From Streptomyces seoulensis (GTDB lineage: Bacteria; Actinomycetota; Actinomycetes; Streptomycetales; Streptomycetaceae): 64,000 nucleotides of DNA. A program made the position numbers and the translations under genes. The stretch lies in the NCBI RefSeq assembly GCF_004328625.1, contig NZ_CP032229.1, positions 5,828,001 to 5,892,000 of the forward strand, written 5' to 3'. Below are positions 8,461-15,404 of this stretch, piece after piece. Each line of letters opens with the position of its first letter. The first letter of the stretch is position 1. Under the pieces are notes generated by a model that was given only the letters and a program-made list of their open reading frames with translations, did no database searches and was not told the origin of the DNA.

Positions 8461-9144
8461 TCAGGCCGGTGAGAGGTGCCGGGCGAAGAAGCGGGTCGCG
8501 CTGTCGGCCTCGACCAGATGCCAGGCGACGTGCTCACCCGCGTGCGCGTGCAGCGACTTCTCCGCCGAGCCGAAGGCGTCGAACAGGGCGAGGCTCGCCT
8601 CGCGCGGGATGCGCCCGCTGTCCCAGTGCAGGGCGAACTCGACCGGGACCGTGATGCGCCTCGCCGCCTCGAACAGGGCGTCCGGCCAGGTCATGCCGAA
8701 GACCGCGGCCGTGATCCTGGGCTCGGCCGCCACCAGCGGCATCCCGATCGCCATGCCCAGACCGAGGCCGACATAGCCGACCGGCCCGCCGGGGCCGATC
8801 TCGGGAAGTTCCTGGAGGGCGTCGAGCGTCGCCCGGTACTCGGGCACGGCCTGCTCGGCCAGGCGCACGTTGTACGGGACGACGACCGGGGCCTCCGGCG
8901 ACCCCGCGGCCTGGGCCCGGCGCAGCGCGGCGACGTCTGCCTCGTCCTGGGCGGAACGCGGCCGGTCGCCGTGGCCGGGGGCGTCGATGACGGCGGCGTG
9001 GAAGCCGCACCGGGTGACGAGGAGACGGGCGCGGCCCACCATCGCGCGGTGCCGCTTGTCGGCGCCGCCGCCGTGGCCCATCAGGACCAGGGGCGCGGGG
9101 CCGGCGGAGGCGGGGGACCAGAGGACGCCGGGGACGTCGCCCAC
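8461..9144 (-). CDS. Alpha/beta-hydrolase (dienelactone hydrolase-like), nucleophile missing and 5' end out of frame
   Basis: About 227 residues from an internal GTG. LMGHGGGADK (oxyanion region), AAVIDAPGHGDRP and a late HAGEHVAWHLVEAD (histidine) identify an alpha/beta-hydrolase. The nucleophile elbow reads G126-L-G-L-G130, so the usual serine is Gly128. The frame continues upstream of the GTG as PRTVLERDFTV, typical of this family's N-terminus, but no start codon exists in that frame. The only start with a good ribosome-binding site (ATG at 9205, GGAAGG upstream) is one frame off and stops at 9153. The gene is therefore either a decaying pseudogene or uses an unusual start. Confidence 0.65.
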   Translation of the reverse strand: MGDVPGVLWSPASAGPAPLVLMGHGGGADKRHRAMVGRARLLVTRCGFHAAVIDAPGHGDRPRSAQDEADVAALRRAQAAGSPEAPVVVPYNVRLAEQAVPEYRATLDALQELPEIGPGGPVGYVGLGLGMAIGMPLVAAEPRITAAVFGMTWPDALFEAARRITVPVEFALHWDSGRIPREASLALFDAFGSAEKSLHAHAGEHVAWHLVEADSATRFFARHLSPA

Positions 9145-9255
9145 GGTGAAGTCACGTTCGAGGACCGTCCGAGGACGACTCGGTGGTGAGGCGGAGAGAG
9201 TTCATGGCTGGTGCCTTCCGGGAGTGCCTGGGTGTGGAGGCGCTCCCGGCGGCAC

Positions 9256-9315
9256 CTACGTCGGCCGCCGGCCGTGACGCGAAAGAGGGAGCACCCACGT
9301 CGATACAGCGTTCAT
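9256..9315 (-). CDS. Possible 19-residue leader peptide ORF
   Basis: An ATG at 9315 has an excellent AGGAGGTGA ribosome-binding site 5 bases upstream and opens a 19-codon frame, MNAVSTWVLPLSRHGRRPT, then TAG. It lies upstream of and in the same direction as the hydrolase gene. Such a strong Shine-Dalgarno sequence before so short a frame suggests either a translated leader peptide or the remnant of a longer gene. No function is recognised. Confidence 0.4.
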   Translation of the reverse strand: MNAVSTWVLPLSRHGRRPT

Positions 9316-9413
9316 GGGTCTCACCTCCTCGGGCGGTGTCACGGTCGACCGCAAGCTATCCGGCCGGCCGTGACCCCGTCCAGTTCTTTTGCCGTGGCCG
9401 GTGGTCCGCGCGG

Positions 9414-9650
9414 CTAGCGGCCGAAGGAGACGACGGTCCGCTCGTACTGGCTCAGGGCCTGGCCGAGGCCGAACCAGGTCGCGGGCCAGGTGGCGACGAA
9501 TATGCCCCAGCGGTCGGCCCGGTCCACACCCTGCGCCTCCACCTTGCGCGAGGTGAACCAGGACGCGACGGACAGTCCGATGGCCGCACAGGCGACGGTG
9601 TTGGCGTGCTCGCTGCGCAGACCCTTGTCGTACAGGAACTTGATGATCAT
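9414..9650 (-). CDS. Small hypothetical, probably membrane-associated protein
   Basis: 78 residues starting MIIKFLYDKGLRSEHANTVA, with a moderately hydrophobic stretch at about 18-32 (TVACAAIGLSVASWF) and a second at about 50-62 (WGIFVATWPATWFG). The ATG at 9650 is preceded by GGGAGAG. I recognise no domain. The sequence style and genomic setting, among other small stress-type proteins, suggest a conserved Streptomyces hypothetical. Confidence 0.6.
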   Translation of the reverse strand: MIIKFLYDKGLRSEHANTVACAAIGLSVASWFTSRKVEAQGVDRADRWGIFVATWPATWFGLGQALSQYERTVVSFGR

Positions 9651-9769
9651 GACTCTCTCCCTCATGGGCTCGATGACACCAGCACCACGTTCGGGCGCGC
9701 CCGGGACGGGCGCACGCGGTGCGGGCCATCGGAGTGACGCCGGCCGGGGGAGAGGGGCGCCGGACACGG

Positions 9770-9827
9770 GTCGGCCCCACGGGGGCAGGAGGTGCAGGGT
9801 TCCACTGCGGTCCCCCGTGGGGCCGAC
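9770..9827. repeat. 16-bp perfect inverted repeat with structured loop
   Basis: The arms 9770-9785 and 9812-9827 are exact reverse complements. The 26-base loop contains a smaller GCAG/CTGC hairpin and an AGGAGG-like sequence. It sits in the 5' region of the 9414-9650 gene, about 120 bases upstream of its start, and no gene overlaps it. It could be a transcription-attenuating or mRNA-stabilising structure. Confidence 0.6.
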
Positions 9828-9877
9828 GTTCTCCTCGTACCCCTGCAAGCGTGGCGATACGCCCGATCCGGGCACAG

Positions 9878-9913
9878 CGAAGTGGCCCGGCCGATTCCGG
9901 CCGGGCCACTTCG
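9878..9913. terminator. Strong hairpin terminator 3' of the 56-residue hydrophobic protein gene
   Basis: A perfect 16-bp stem (9878-9893 with 9898-9913) with an ATTC loop and no long U-run. It lies just downstream of the stop codon of the minus-strand gene 9930-10100. Confidence 0.75.
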
Positions 9914-9929
9914 TCGCACAGGGAGTGCT

Positions 9930-10100
9930 TTACCAGCGGTACCAACGGCCCTTGCGGCCGCCACTGCCCGCAGGGCGCACGATGAAGCCGAGCACCCACA
10001 CGACGAGCACGATGATCGCGATCCACCACAGTGCCTTGAGCGCGAAGCCCGCACCGAAAAGAATCAGAGCCAGAAGAAGAACCAGAAGCAGGGGAACCAT
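9930..10100 (-). CDS. Small hydrophobic membrane protein (lmo0937-like)
   Basis: 56 residues with two closely spaced hydrophobic helices (MVPLLLVLLLALILFGAGF and WWIAIIVLVVWVLGFIV) and a basic, glycine-rich C-terminus GGRKGRWYRW. An AGGAGG ribosome-binding site lies 11 bases upstream of the ATG at 10100. Small proteins of this form are often annotated as hydrophobic or lmo0937-family proteins and tend to be induced by envelope or osmotic stress. The divergent neighbour is a CsbD-family stress gene, which fits. Confidence 0.7.
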   Translation of the reverse strand: MVPLLLVLLLALILFGAGFALKALWWIAIIVLVVWVLGFIVRPAGSGGRKGRWYRW

Positions 10101-10244
10101 TTTTATCAACCTCCTGACCGGCGAATGCCCGCATCCTCGCCGCGCACACACATGAATTACATCCGGTTCACGGGGTTTACGGGACGGATACGGGGTCATC
10201 CGCCTTCTCGTCAGGCAACAGCGGCACAGCGAAAGGTGAGCGGC

Positions 10245-10418
10245 ATGAGCGCCAGCGAGAAGGCCAAGGCCACGACCGAGCAGGCGAGCGGCAAGGTCAA
10301 GGAGACCGCGGGCCGTGGGGTGGGCAACGAGAAGCTGACCGCCGAGGGCCGCGCCGAGCAGGCCACGGGCGACGCCCGCCAGGCCAAGGAGAAGCTGAAG
10401 GACGCCGCCAAGGACTGA
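10245..10418 (+). CDS. CsbD-family stress protein
   Basis: 57 residues, MSASEKAKATTEQASGKVKE onward, ending AKEKLKDAAKD. The alanine-, lysine- and glutamate-rich sequence with KVKETAGRGVGNEKLTAEGRAEQATGD is the CsbD/YjbJ signature. These are small soluble proteins of the general stress response with unknown biochemistry. GAAAGGTGAG precedes the ATG. In Streptomyces such genes are commonly sigma-B-like regulated, but I could not find a convincing sigma-B promoter in the 140 bases upstream. Confidence 0.85.
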   Translation: MSASEKAKATTEQASGKVKETAGRGVGNEKLTAEGRAEQATGDARQAKEKLKDAAKD

Positions 10419-10437
10419 ACCCCGGCGCGTTCCGGAG

Positions 10438-10496
10438 GAACGGCGTGCAGCGGAACCCGCACCGGTCAAGGTGTGCGGTTCCGGCGCACGCCGTTC
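10438..10496 (+). terminator. Long imperfect hairpin after the CsbD gene
   Basis: The arms 10438-10462 and 10470-10496 pair with a few mismatches (GAACGGCGTGC against GCACGCCGTTC at the base), followed by TTTC. It is located 20 bases after the CsbD stop codon. Confidence 0.65.
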
Positions 10497-10682
10497 TTTC
10501 ATGTCCGGTATTCCATAAATCGTTGCCCGTTCGTCACCAAGGGCTGTACGAAATCGTTATGCCAGTGCATTTCGCGCCCCAAGGATTTCCCTCGGGGAAT
10601 TCCGCGCGTTTCCCGGACGGGCACCCCGTCCGGTGTCCGCGCGGGCGCTGCGCCTAGCATGGGGACCCATGGAGAGACCTGC

Positions 10683-12464
10683 GTGAACACTCCGGCGAGC
10701 CCGGCCCACCAGGGGCCCGGCGCCTGGTGGCAATGGCTGCACCAGCTCTGGCTGAGCGCCATGGCCGCCGAGGACGTCACGGGCATAGCGGTACAGGTGT
10801 ACCGTGCACTGATCGAGCTCCCCGGCGCTGTCGTCGTGGTGGGGGCCCGCTGGAGCGTGAGCGAACCCCAGTACATGCGTGTGCTGTCGGCGGGCCGCGA
10901 CGACGCGGTCACCTGGCTCCCGACGGAACCCGACTGGCCCGGAGGTCCCACCCTGCCGCCCTCTCCCGTCGCCGGGGGCGCCCTGTCCCGGGTGTACGAC
11001 CTGGCCGGGCCGGAGCGGGCCGACGTCGCCCTGGTGGCGGGGCCGCTGCTCGACTCCAAGGCGGCCGTGGTGCTGGAGTGCGTGTTCCCACTGGCCACCG
11101 GGGACAACGCCGGGCTCTGGGTCGGGCTGGAGAGCCGGCCCGATCCGGTCACCGCCGAGCGGCTGGAGGAGCAGCTCGCGCAGGTGGCGGATGTGCTGAT
11201 GGCCAGCAACGAGCGCATCCTGGACGCGCGTTCGCACGAGCGGCGGCAGGCGCGCGACGCCTTCCTGGCGGAGGCGTCGCTCCAGATGGACGCCAGCCTC
11301 GATGTGCAGGAGACCCTCCGCCGGGTGGCCCGGCTCGCCGTACCCGCCGTGGCCGAGGGCTGCGTGGTGCACCTCTTCCGTGCCGACGGGCGGCTGGAGC
11401 CGGTGGCGGTGGCCCATGTCGCGGTCACCGCGCAGGAGCGGCTCGCGGGGATCGCGCACGACGACGCCTGGCTGGACGCCACGCTGTGCGCCGGTGCCGC
11501 CCGCCGCGACAGCGTGGTGCTGCGCGGCCCCGGCCTGGCGGGCGGGCCCTTCGACCCGGACGCGGCCGACGGCGGCTTCGCCGTGTCCGCGCTCAGCGTC
11601 AGCCCGCTGCGCGCCCGCGGCCGCACCCTGGGCACCCTGACCTTCCTCTACGGCGGCGAGGACGACGGCATGGCCGACCTGCGCACCCTGGAGAACCTGG
11701 CCGGCCGCGCCGCCCTCGCCATCGACACCACCACCCTCTACGCCCAGCGCCGCGAGCACGTACGGCTGTTGCAGCACCATCTGCTGCCCCGCGCGCTGCC
11801 CGAGGTCCCCGGGCTCGAACTGAGCGCCGCCTACGAGGTGGGGGACACCAGCCTCGACGTCGGCGGCGACTTCTACGACGTGGTCGCCGCGGGCGGCAGG
11901 GTCGCCCTGTTCATCGGCGACGTGTGCGGGCGCGGCGCCGAGGCGGCCGCCTTCACCGCGCTGGCCCGGCACACCCTGCGCACCCTGCTGGAGGACGGCA
12001 CCGCGCCCGGCCCGGCGCTGAGCCGGCTGAACCGGGTGCTCACCGACGAGCGGGCCTCCCGCTTCGTCACCGCCCTGGTCGCGGTCCTCACGCCCGCCGA
12101 GGACGGCTGGGACACCGAGATTGCCGCCGCCGGGCACCCCTTCCCGCTGCTGCGCCGCGCCGACGGCGAGGTCACCGAGGTGGCCGCGCACGGTCTGCTC
12201 CTCGGCGTGGTCCCCGGCACCTCGTACCAGCCCGTTCGGGTCCGGCTCGGCGAGGGGGACGCCGTGATGATGTTCACCGACGGTCTGATCGAGGCCCGGT
12301 CGGCCGACGGCACCCACTTCGAGGAAAACCTGCCCGCCGCCGTACGGGAACTGGCGGGCGGTGACGACCCGGCCGTCGGGATCGTGGCCGCCGCCTCGGC
12401 GTTCCGGGACCTCGGCGACGACGACACAGCCGTGCTGATCGCACGGGTGAGAGGACAGCGATGA
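10683..12464 (+). CDS. SpoIIE/PP2C-type phosphatase with GAF domain
   Basis: A 593-residue cytoplasmic protein. The N-terminal about 180 residues are a conserved but unassigned sensory region. A GAF domain spans roughly 195-355 (ETLRRVARLAVPAVAEGCVVHLF and TLGTLTFLYGG). The C-terminal PPM/SpoIIE phosphatase domain has its metal motifs LDVGGDFYDVV, FIGDVCGRGAEAA, MMFTDGLIEAR and DDDTAVLIAR. Such phosphatases dephosphorylate anti-anti-sigma factors or signal within light and stress partner-switching systems. The GTG start at 10683 has GGAGAG 6-7 bases upstream. The stop codon overlaps the response regulator start by 4 bases (ATGA), so the two are translationally coupled. Confidence 0.85.
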   Translation: MNTPASPAHQGPGAWWQWLHQLWLSAMAAEDVTGIAVQVYRALIELPGAVVVVGARWSVSEPQYMRVLSAGRDDAVTWLPTEPDWPGGPTLPPSPVAGGALSRVYDLAGPERADVALVAGPLLDSKAAVVLECVFPLATGDNAGLWVGLESRPDPVTAERLEEQLAQVADVLMASNERILDARSHERRQARDAFLAEASLQMDASLDVQETLRRVARLAVPAVAEGCVVHLFRADGRLEPVAVAHVAVTAQERLAGIAHDDAWLDATLCAGAARRDSVVLRGPGLAGGPFDPDAADGGFAVSALSVSPLRARGRTLGTLTFLYGGEDDGMADLRTLENLAGRAALAIDTTTLYAQRREHVRLLQHHLLPRALPEVPGLELSAAYEVGDTSLDVGGDFYDVVAAGGRVALFIGDVCGRGAEAAAFTALARHTLRTLLEDGTAPGPALSRLNRVLTDERASRFVTALVAVLTPAEDGWDTEIAAAGHPFPLLRRADGEVTEVAAHGLLLGVVPGTSYQPVRVRLGEGDAVMMFTDGLIEARSADGTHFEENLPAAVRELAGGDDPAVGIVAAASAFRDLGDDDTAVLIARVRGQR

Positions 12465-12925
12465 CACCGGAGCACGCCCCCGCGAGGCCGCTCGACATGC
12501 AGCGTGTGCTGGTGCTGGAGGACTCGCAGGAGGACGCGGAGGCCATCGAGCGCGCCGTGTCCCGCACCCACCCCCACCTGCGGCTGGAGTTCACCTCGCG
12601 GGGCGAGGGCCTGGTCGACCGGCTGCTGGCCACCCCCGAGGTGCCCGGCATCGTGCTGCTCGACCTCAACATGCCGGGGATGAGCGGCTACGCGGTGCTG
12701 AAGTCGCTGCGCGCCCGGCCGGAGCTGGCGGAGATGACCGTGGTGGTCTTCACCTCCTCCACCGCCCCGGCCGAGGTCGACGCCTGCTACGCCGCCGGGG
12801 CGGACAGCTACATCTACAAGCCGCTCAACTTCGACCTCTTCCGTACCGTCCTCAAGGGCGCCCTGGACTACTGGCAGCAGAACAAGGGTCAGTCGGCCGG
12901 GCCCTCATCGCCGAGCGTGAAGTAG
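12461..12925 (+). CDS. Rcp1-like single-domain response regulator
   Basis: 154 residues consisting of one receiver domain: acidic pair E20-D21, phosphoacceptor D68 in LLDLNMPGMSG, a conserved TSS near residue 98-100 and K120 in YIYKP. There is no output domain. The pattern (long beta-2/alpha-2 region, LNMPGMSGYAVLKSLR, KPLNFDLF) is that of Rcp1-type regulators that pair with phytochrome kinases. It is translationally coupled to the PP2C gene and tail-to-tail with the bacteriophytochrome gene, overlapping it by 37 bases. A phosphorelay from the kinase to this protein is the natural inference. Confidence 0.85.
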   Translation: MTPEHAPARPLDMQRVLVLEDSQEDAEAIERAVSRTHPHLRLEFTSRGEGLVDRLLATPEVPGIVLLDLNMPGMSGYAVLKSLRARPELAEMTVVVFTSSTAPAEVDACYAAGADSYIYKPLNFDLFRTVLKGALDYWQQNKGQSAGPSSPSVK

Positions 12926-15201
12926 AACGCGGCGCCCTTCCCTGGTGCGCTGCGCAGCCAGAGCCGCCCCTCGTGGCGCTCCACGATGCGCTTGACCACG
13001 GCCAGGCCCACTCCGGTGCCGCCGCCGTGCTCCTGCGGGGCGTGCAGGCGGCGGAACAGGTCGAAGACCTCCTCGTGCAGCTCCGCCGCGATGCCGATCC
13101 CGTTGTCCCGCACCACCACCGCGGGCACCGGGGAGTCGGTGCCCGGCGCCACTGCGTCCTCCATGGTGATCTCCACCGTGCGGTCGGGCCGGTCGGCGGC
13201 GTACTTCGCGGCGTTGACCAGGAGGTTCAGCAGCACCTCGTAGACCCGGTCCGGGTCGGCGCTCACCCGGGGCAGCGGCTCGGGGCGCAGCACCGTCACG
13301 CCCTCCTCGGCCAGCCGGGGGCCGGCCACCTCCAGGGCGCGGTCCAGGATCTCGTCGAGCGACATGTCGGTCCGGCGCAGCCCCGCCCGGCCCATCCGGG
13401 CGTAGTGCAGAAGGGAGTTGAGCAGGTCGTCCATGCGTCCGGCGAGCCGCCGCATCGTCTCCAGCCGGCGCACGCTGGTCGCGTCCAGGCCGTCCGCCGC
13501 GTCCTCCAGGGTGAAGGTGACGGCATTGGCGATGCCCCGCAGCGGCTCCTTCAGATCGTGCGCCGCGGCATGCGCGAAGGAGTCCAGGTCCAGGTTGGTC
13601 ATCCGCAACTCGTCGTTGAGCGCCGCCAGTTCATCGGCGTGCCGGAGTACGAGCCGGGTGAACAGGCGGCCCATCTCCAGCGCGGCGGCCTCGTCGTGGG
13701 TGCTCCACGGCAGGCTCCGGCCCCGCATCGTCGACCGGAGGACCGCCCCCGAGCCGCGCGGGGTCAGCCGCTCGCCGCGCGGGCCGACCAGCACCGGGCG
13801 GGCCGGGTCCGCCGCCCAGGCGCGGGGGAGCGGCCGTTCCGCGCGCAGCCAGGCCAGGTAGTCGCCGTCCGGGCCCAGCGGCAGCATCAGCACCCCGGCC
13901 GGGCCGTCCGCCGTCAGAGGCACGTCCACGCCGTCCTCGGCCAGCAGCTCGCCCAGCCGGTCCGTCGCCCACACCTCGCCGGAACGCAGCCGCGCCGCGT
14001 ACCCGCCGAGCGCGGCGGCCAGTTCCGGGCCGACCGTCAGTCCCGCGCCGGACGCCCGTCCGCCGCGCGCCAGCAGCACGCCGTCGGCGTCCACCAGCCG
14101 GCGCAGCTCCGCCTGGTGCCGCAGCAGCGAGCCGTCCACGTCGGCGTCCAGCAGTTCGGCCACGGCGGACGCGTCCCGCCCGGAGCGCGCCAGCGCGTCG
14201 GCCCGCTCCCGCTCCTCGATGGCGGCCAGCTGCATGGAGAACGCCACCCCGAACAGCTCGCACGCCGAGCGCACCTCGGGCGCCAGCCGGGTGGGCGCGT
14301 CCCCGTGGCAGGCGATCAGCCCCCACAGCCGCCCCTCCCGCAGCAGCGACACCGACATCGAGGACCGCACCCCGATGTTGCGCAGATACTCCAGATGGAA
14401 CTCCGAGACGGTACGCAGCGCCGCCCCCGACAGGTCCAGTGGCTCACCCGTGGCCGGGCGGACCGGCGGATGCAGACGGGCGGTCGGGTCGTCCACGTCC
14501 GCGATCACCCGGATCCAGTTCTCCTCGTACAGCCGCCGGGCCTGCGGCGGGATGTCCGTCGCCGGGAACCACAGTCCCAGCCACGGCTCCCGCCCCTCGG
14601 CCAGGTCCTCGGCGACGACCTCGCCGGGGCCGTTCGCCCCGTCGAAGCGGTACGCCACTACCCGGTCGTACCCCGTCAGCGCCCGGACCTCGCGGGCCGC
14701 CGCCCGGCAGCAGTCCAGCACCGTGGTGGCCGACCGCAGCCGCCGCAGGGCACCCCGGACGCCCTGGTAGAAGCCGGCGAAGTTGAGCGCGTCGCCCGGC
14801 GCGCGCGGCTCGAACTCCAGCAGCACCAGACCGTCCCGGCGGTGCACACCGAGGTCGAAGCACGACCGGACCGGTGCAGCGCCGGCCCGCACCGGGAAGG
14901 CGACGGCCACCGAATCGCCCTCCACGGCCGACTCCACCGCCTCCGCCCAGTCCGCCGCGTCCAGGACCTCCGTCACCGGCCGCCCCACCAGCTCGGCGGC
15001 GTCCCGCCCGAGCAGCGCCCCGGTGTTCTCGGCGGCGGTGTCCACCAGCCCGGTCGCCGCGTCGACCGCCAGCAGGGTGCCGTACGACTGCACACCGCCC
15101 AGCAGGTGAATCCGCTCGGTCACGCACGCCGACAGGTCGAAGCCGCCCGGAATGGACGCCTCCGCGCTGCGTACGCGCTGGGACAACCAGTCCTCGTCCA
15201 T
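12889..15201 (-). CDS. Bacteriophytochrome sensor histidine kinase
   Basis: A 770-residue soluble kinase. The N-terminal PAS region has C26 in SAC-VTERIHLLGGVQSYG, the position of the biliverdin-binding cysteine of bacteriophytochromes. The GAF domain (about 145-310) carries FPATDIPPQARRLY, equivalent to the PASDIP motif, and FHLEYLRNIGVRSSMSVSLL with the conserved histidine. A PHY region follows (about 320-500), then HisKA with H in AAHDLKEPLRG and HATPase (NLLVNAAKYAAD, DNGIGI, GGTGVGLAVV). It should sense red/far-red light through biliverdin. The ATG at 15201 has GGCGGG upstream; a TTG at 15228 is a weaker alternative. No haem oxygenase gene is nearby. Confidence 0.9.
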   Translation of the reverse strand: MDEDWLSQRVRSAEASIPGGFDLSACVTERIHLLGGVQSYGTLLAVDAATGLVDTAAENTGALLGRDAAELVGRPVTEVLDAADWAEAVESAVEGDSVAVAFPVRAGAAPVRSCFDLGVHRRDGLVLLEFEPRAPGDALNFAGFYQGVRGALRRLRSATTVLDCCRAAAREVRALTGYDRVVAYRFDGANGPGEVVAEDLAEGREPWLGLWFPATDIPPQARRLYEENWIRVIADVDDPTARLHPPVRPATGEPLDLSGAALRTVSEFHLEYLRNIGVRSSMSVSLLREGRLWGLIACHGDAPTRLAPEVRSACELFGVAFSMQLAAIEERERADALARSGRDASAVAELLDADVDGSLLRHQAELRRLVDADGVLLARGGRASGAGLTVGPELAAALGGYAARLRSGEVWATDRLGELLAEDGVDVPLTADGPAGVLMLPLGPDGDYLAWLRAERPLPRAWAADPARPVLVGPRGERLTPRGSGAVLRSTMRGRSLPWSTHDEAAALEMGRLFTRLVLRHADELAALNDELRMTNLDLDSFAHAAAHDLKEPLRGIANAVTFTLEDAADGLDATSVRRLETMRRLAGRMDDLLNSLLHYARMGRAGLRRTDMSLDEILDRALEVAGPRLAEEGVTVLRPEPLPRVSADPDRVYEVLLNLLVNAAKYAADRPDRTVEITMEDAVAPGTDSPVPAVVVRDNGIGIAAELHEEVFDLFRRLHAPQEHGGGTGVGLAVVKRIVERHEGRLWLRSAPGKGAAFYFTLGDEGPAD

Positions 15202-15404
15202 CCGAGACCCGCCTTTTTCGATCGGCAAAGGTCAATGATGACAAAGCCGCCCGCCGGCGCCCCGCTTCCGTCCCACGATGCCCGTACCGCTGCGGGCTGG
15301 TCACATTTGTGCCACTCTCCCCCGCACGACGCACCGGCTGGGCAGACTTCACACCACTCCTTGTCCGAAAGGAGTACGAAGTCGACCCTGAGGAGCACGA
15401 GTTG

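Noticed and set aside
4929..8654. A 1241-codon plus-strand frame across the glutamate synthase-like and poxB genes
   Set aside because: It is out of frame with two clearly homologous genes and bridges their intergenic region; no recognisable protein features.
10161..10245. Possible sigma-B-type promoter upstream of the CsbD gene
   Set aside because: A GTTT at 10185 and GGGG/GGTC downstream do not reach the GN2T-N14-16-GGGTAY consensus convincingly.
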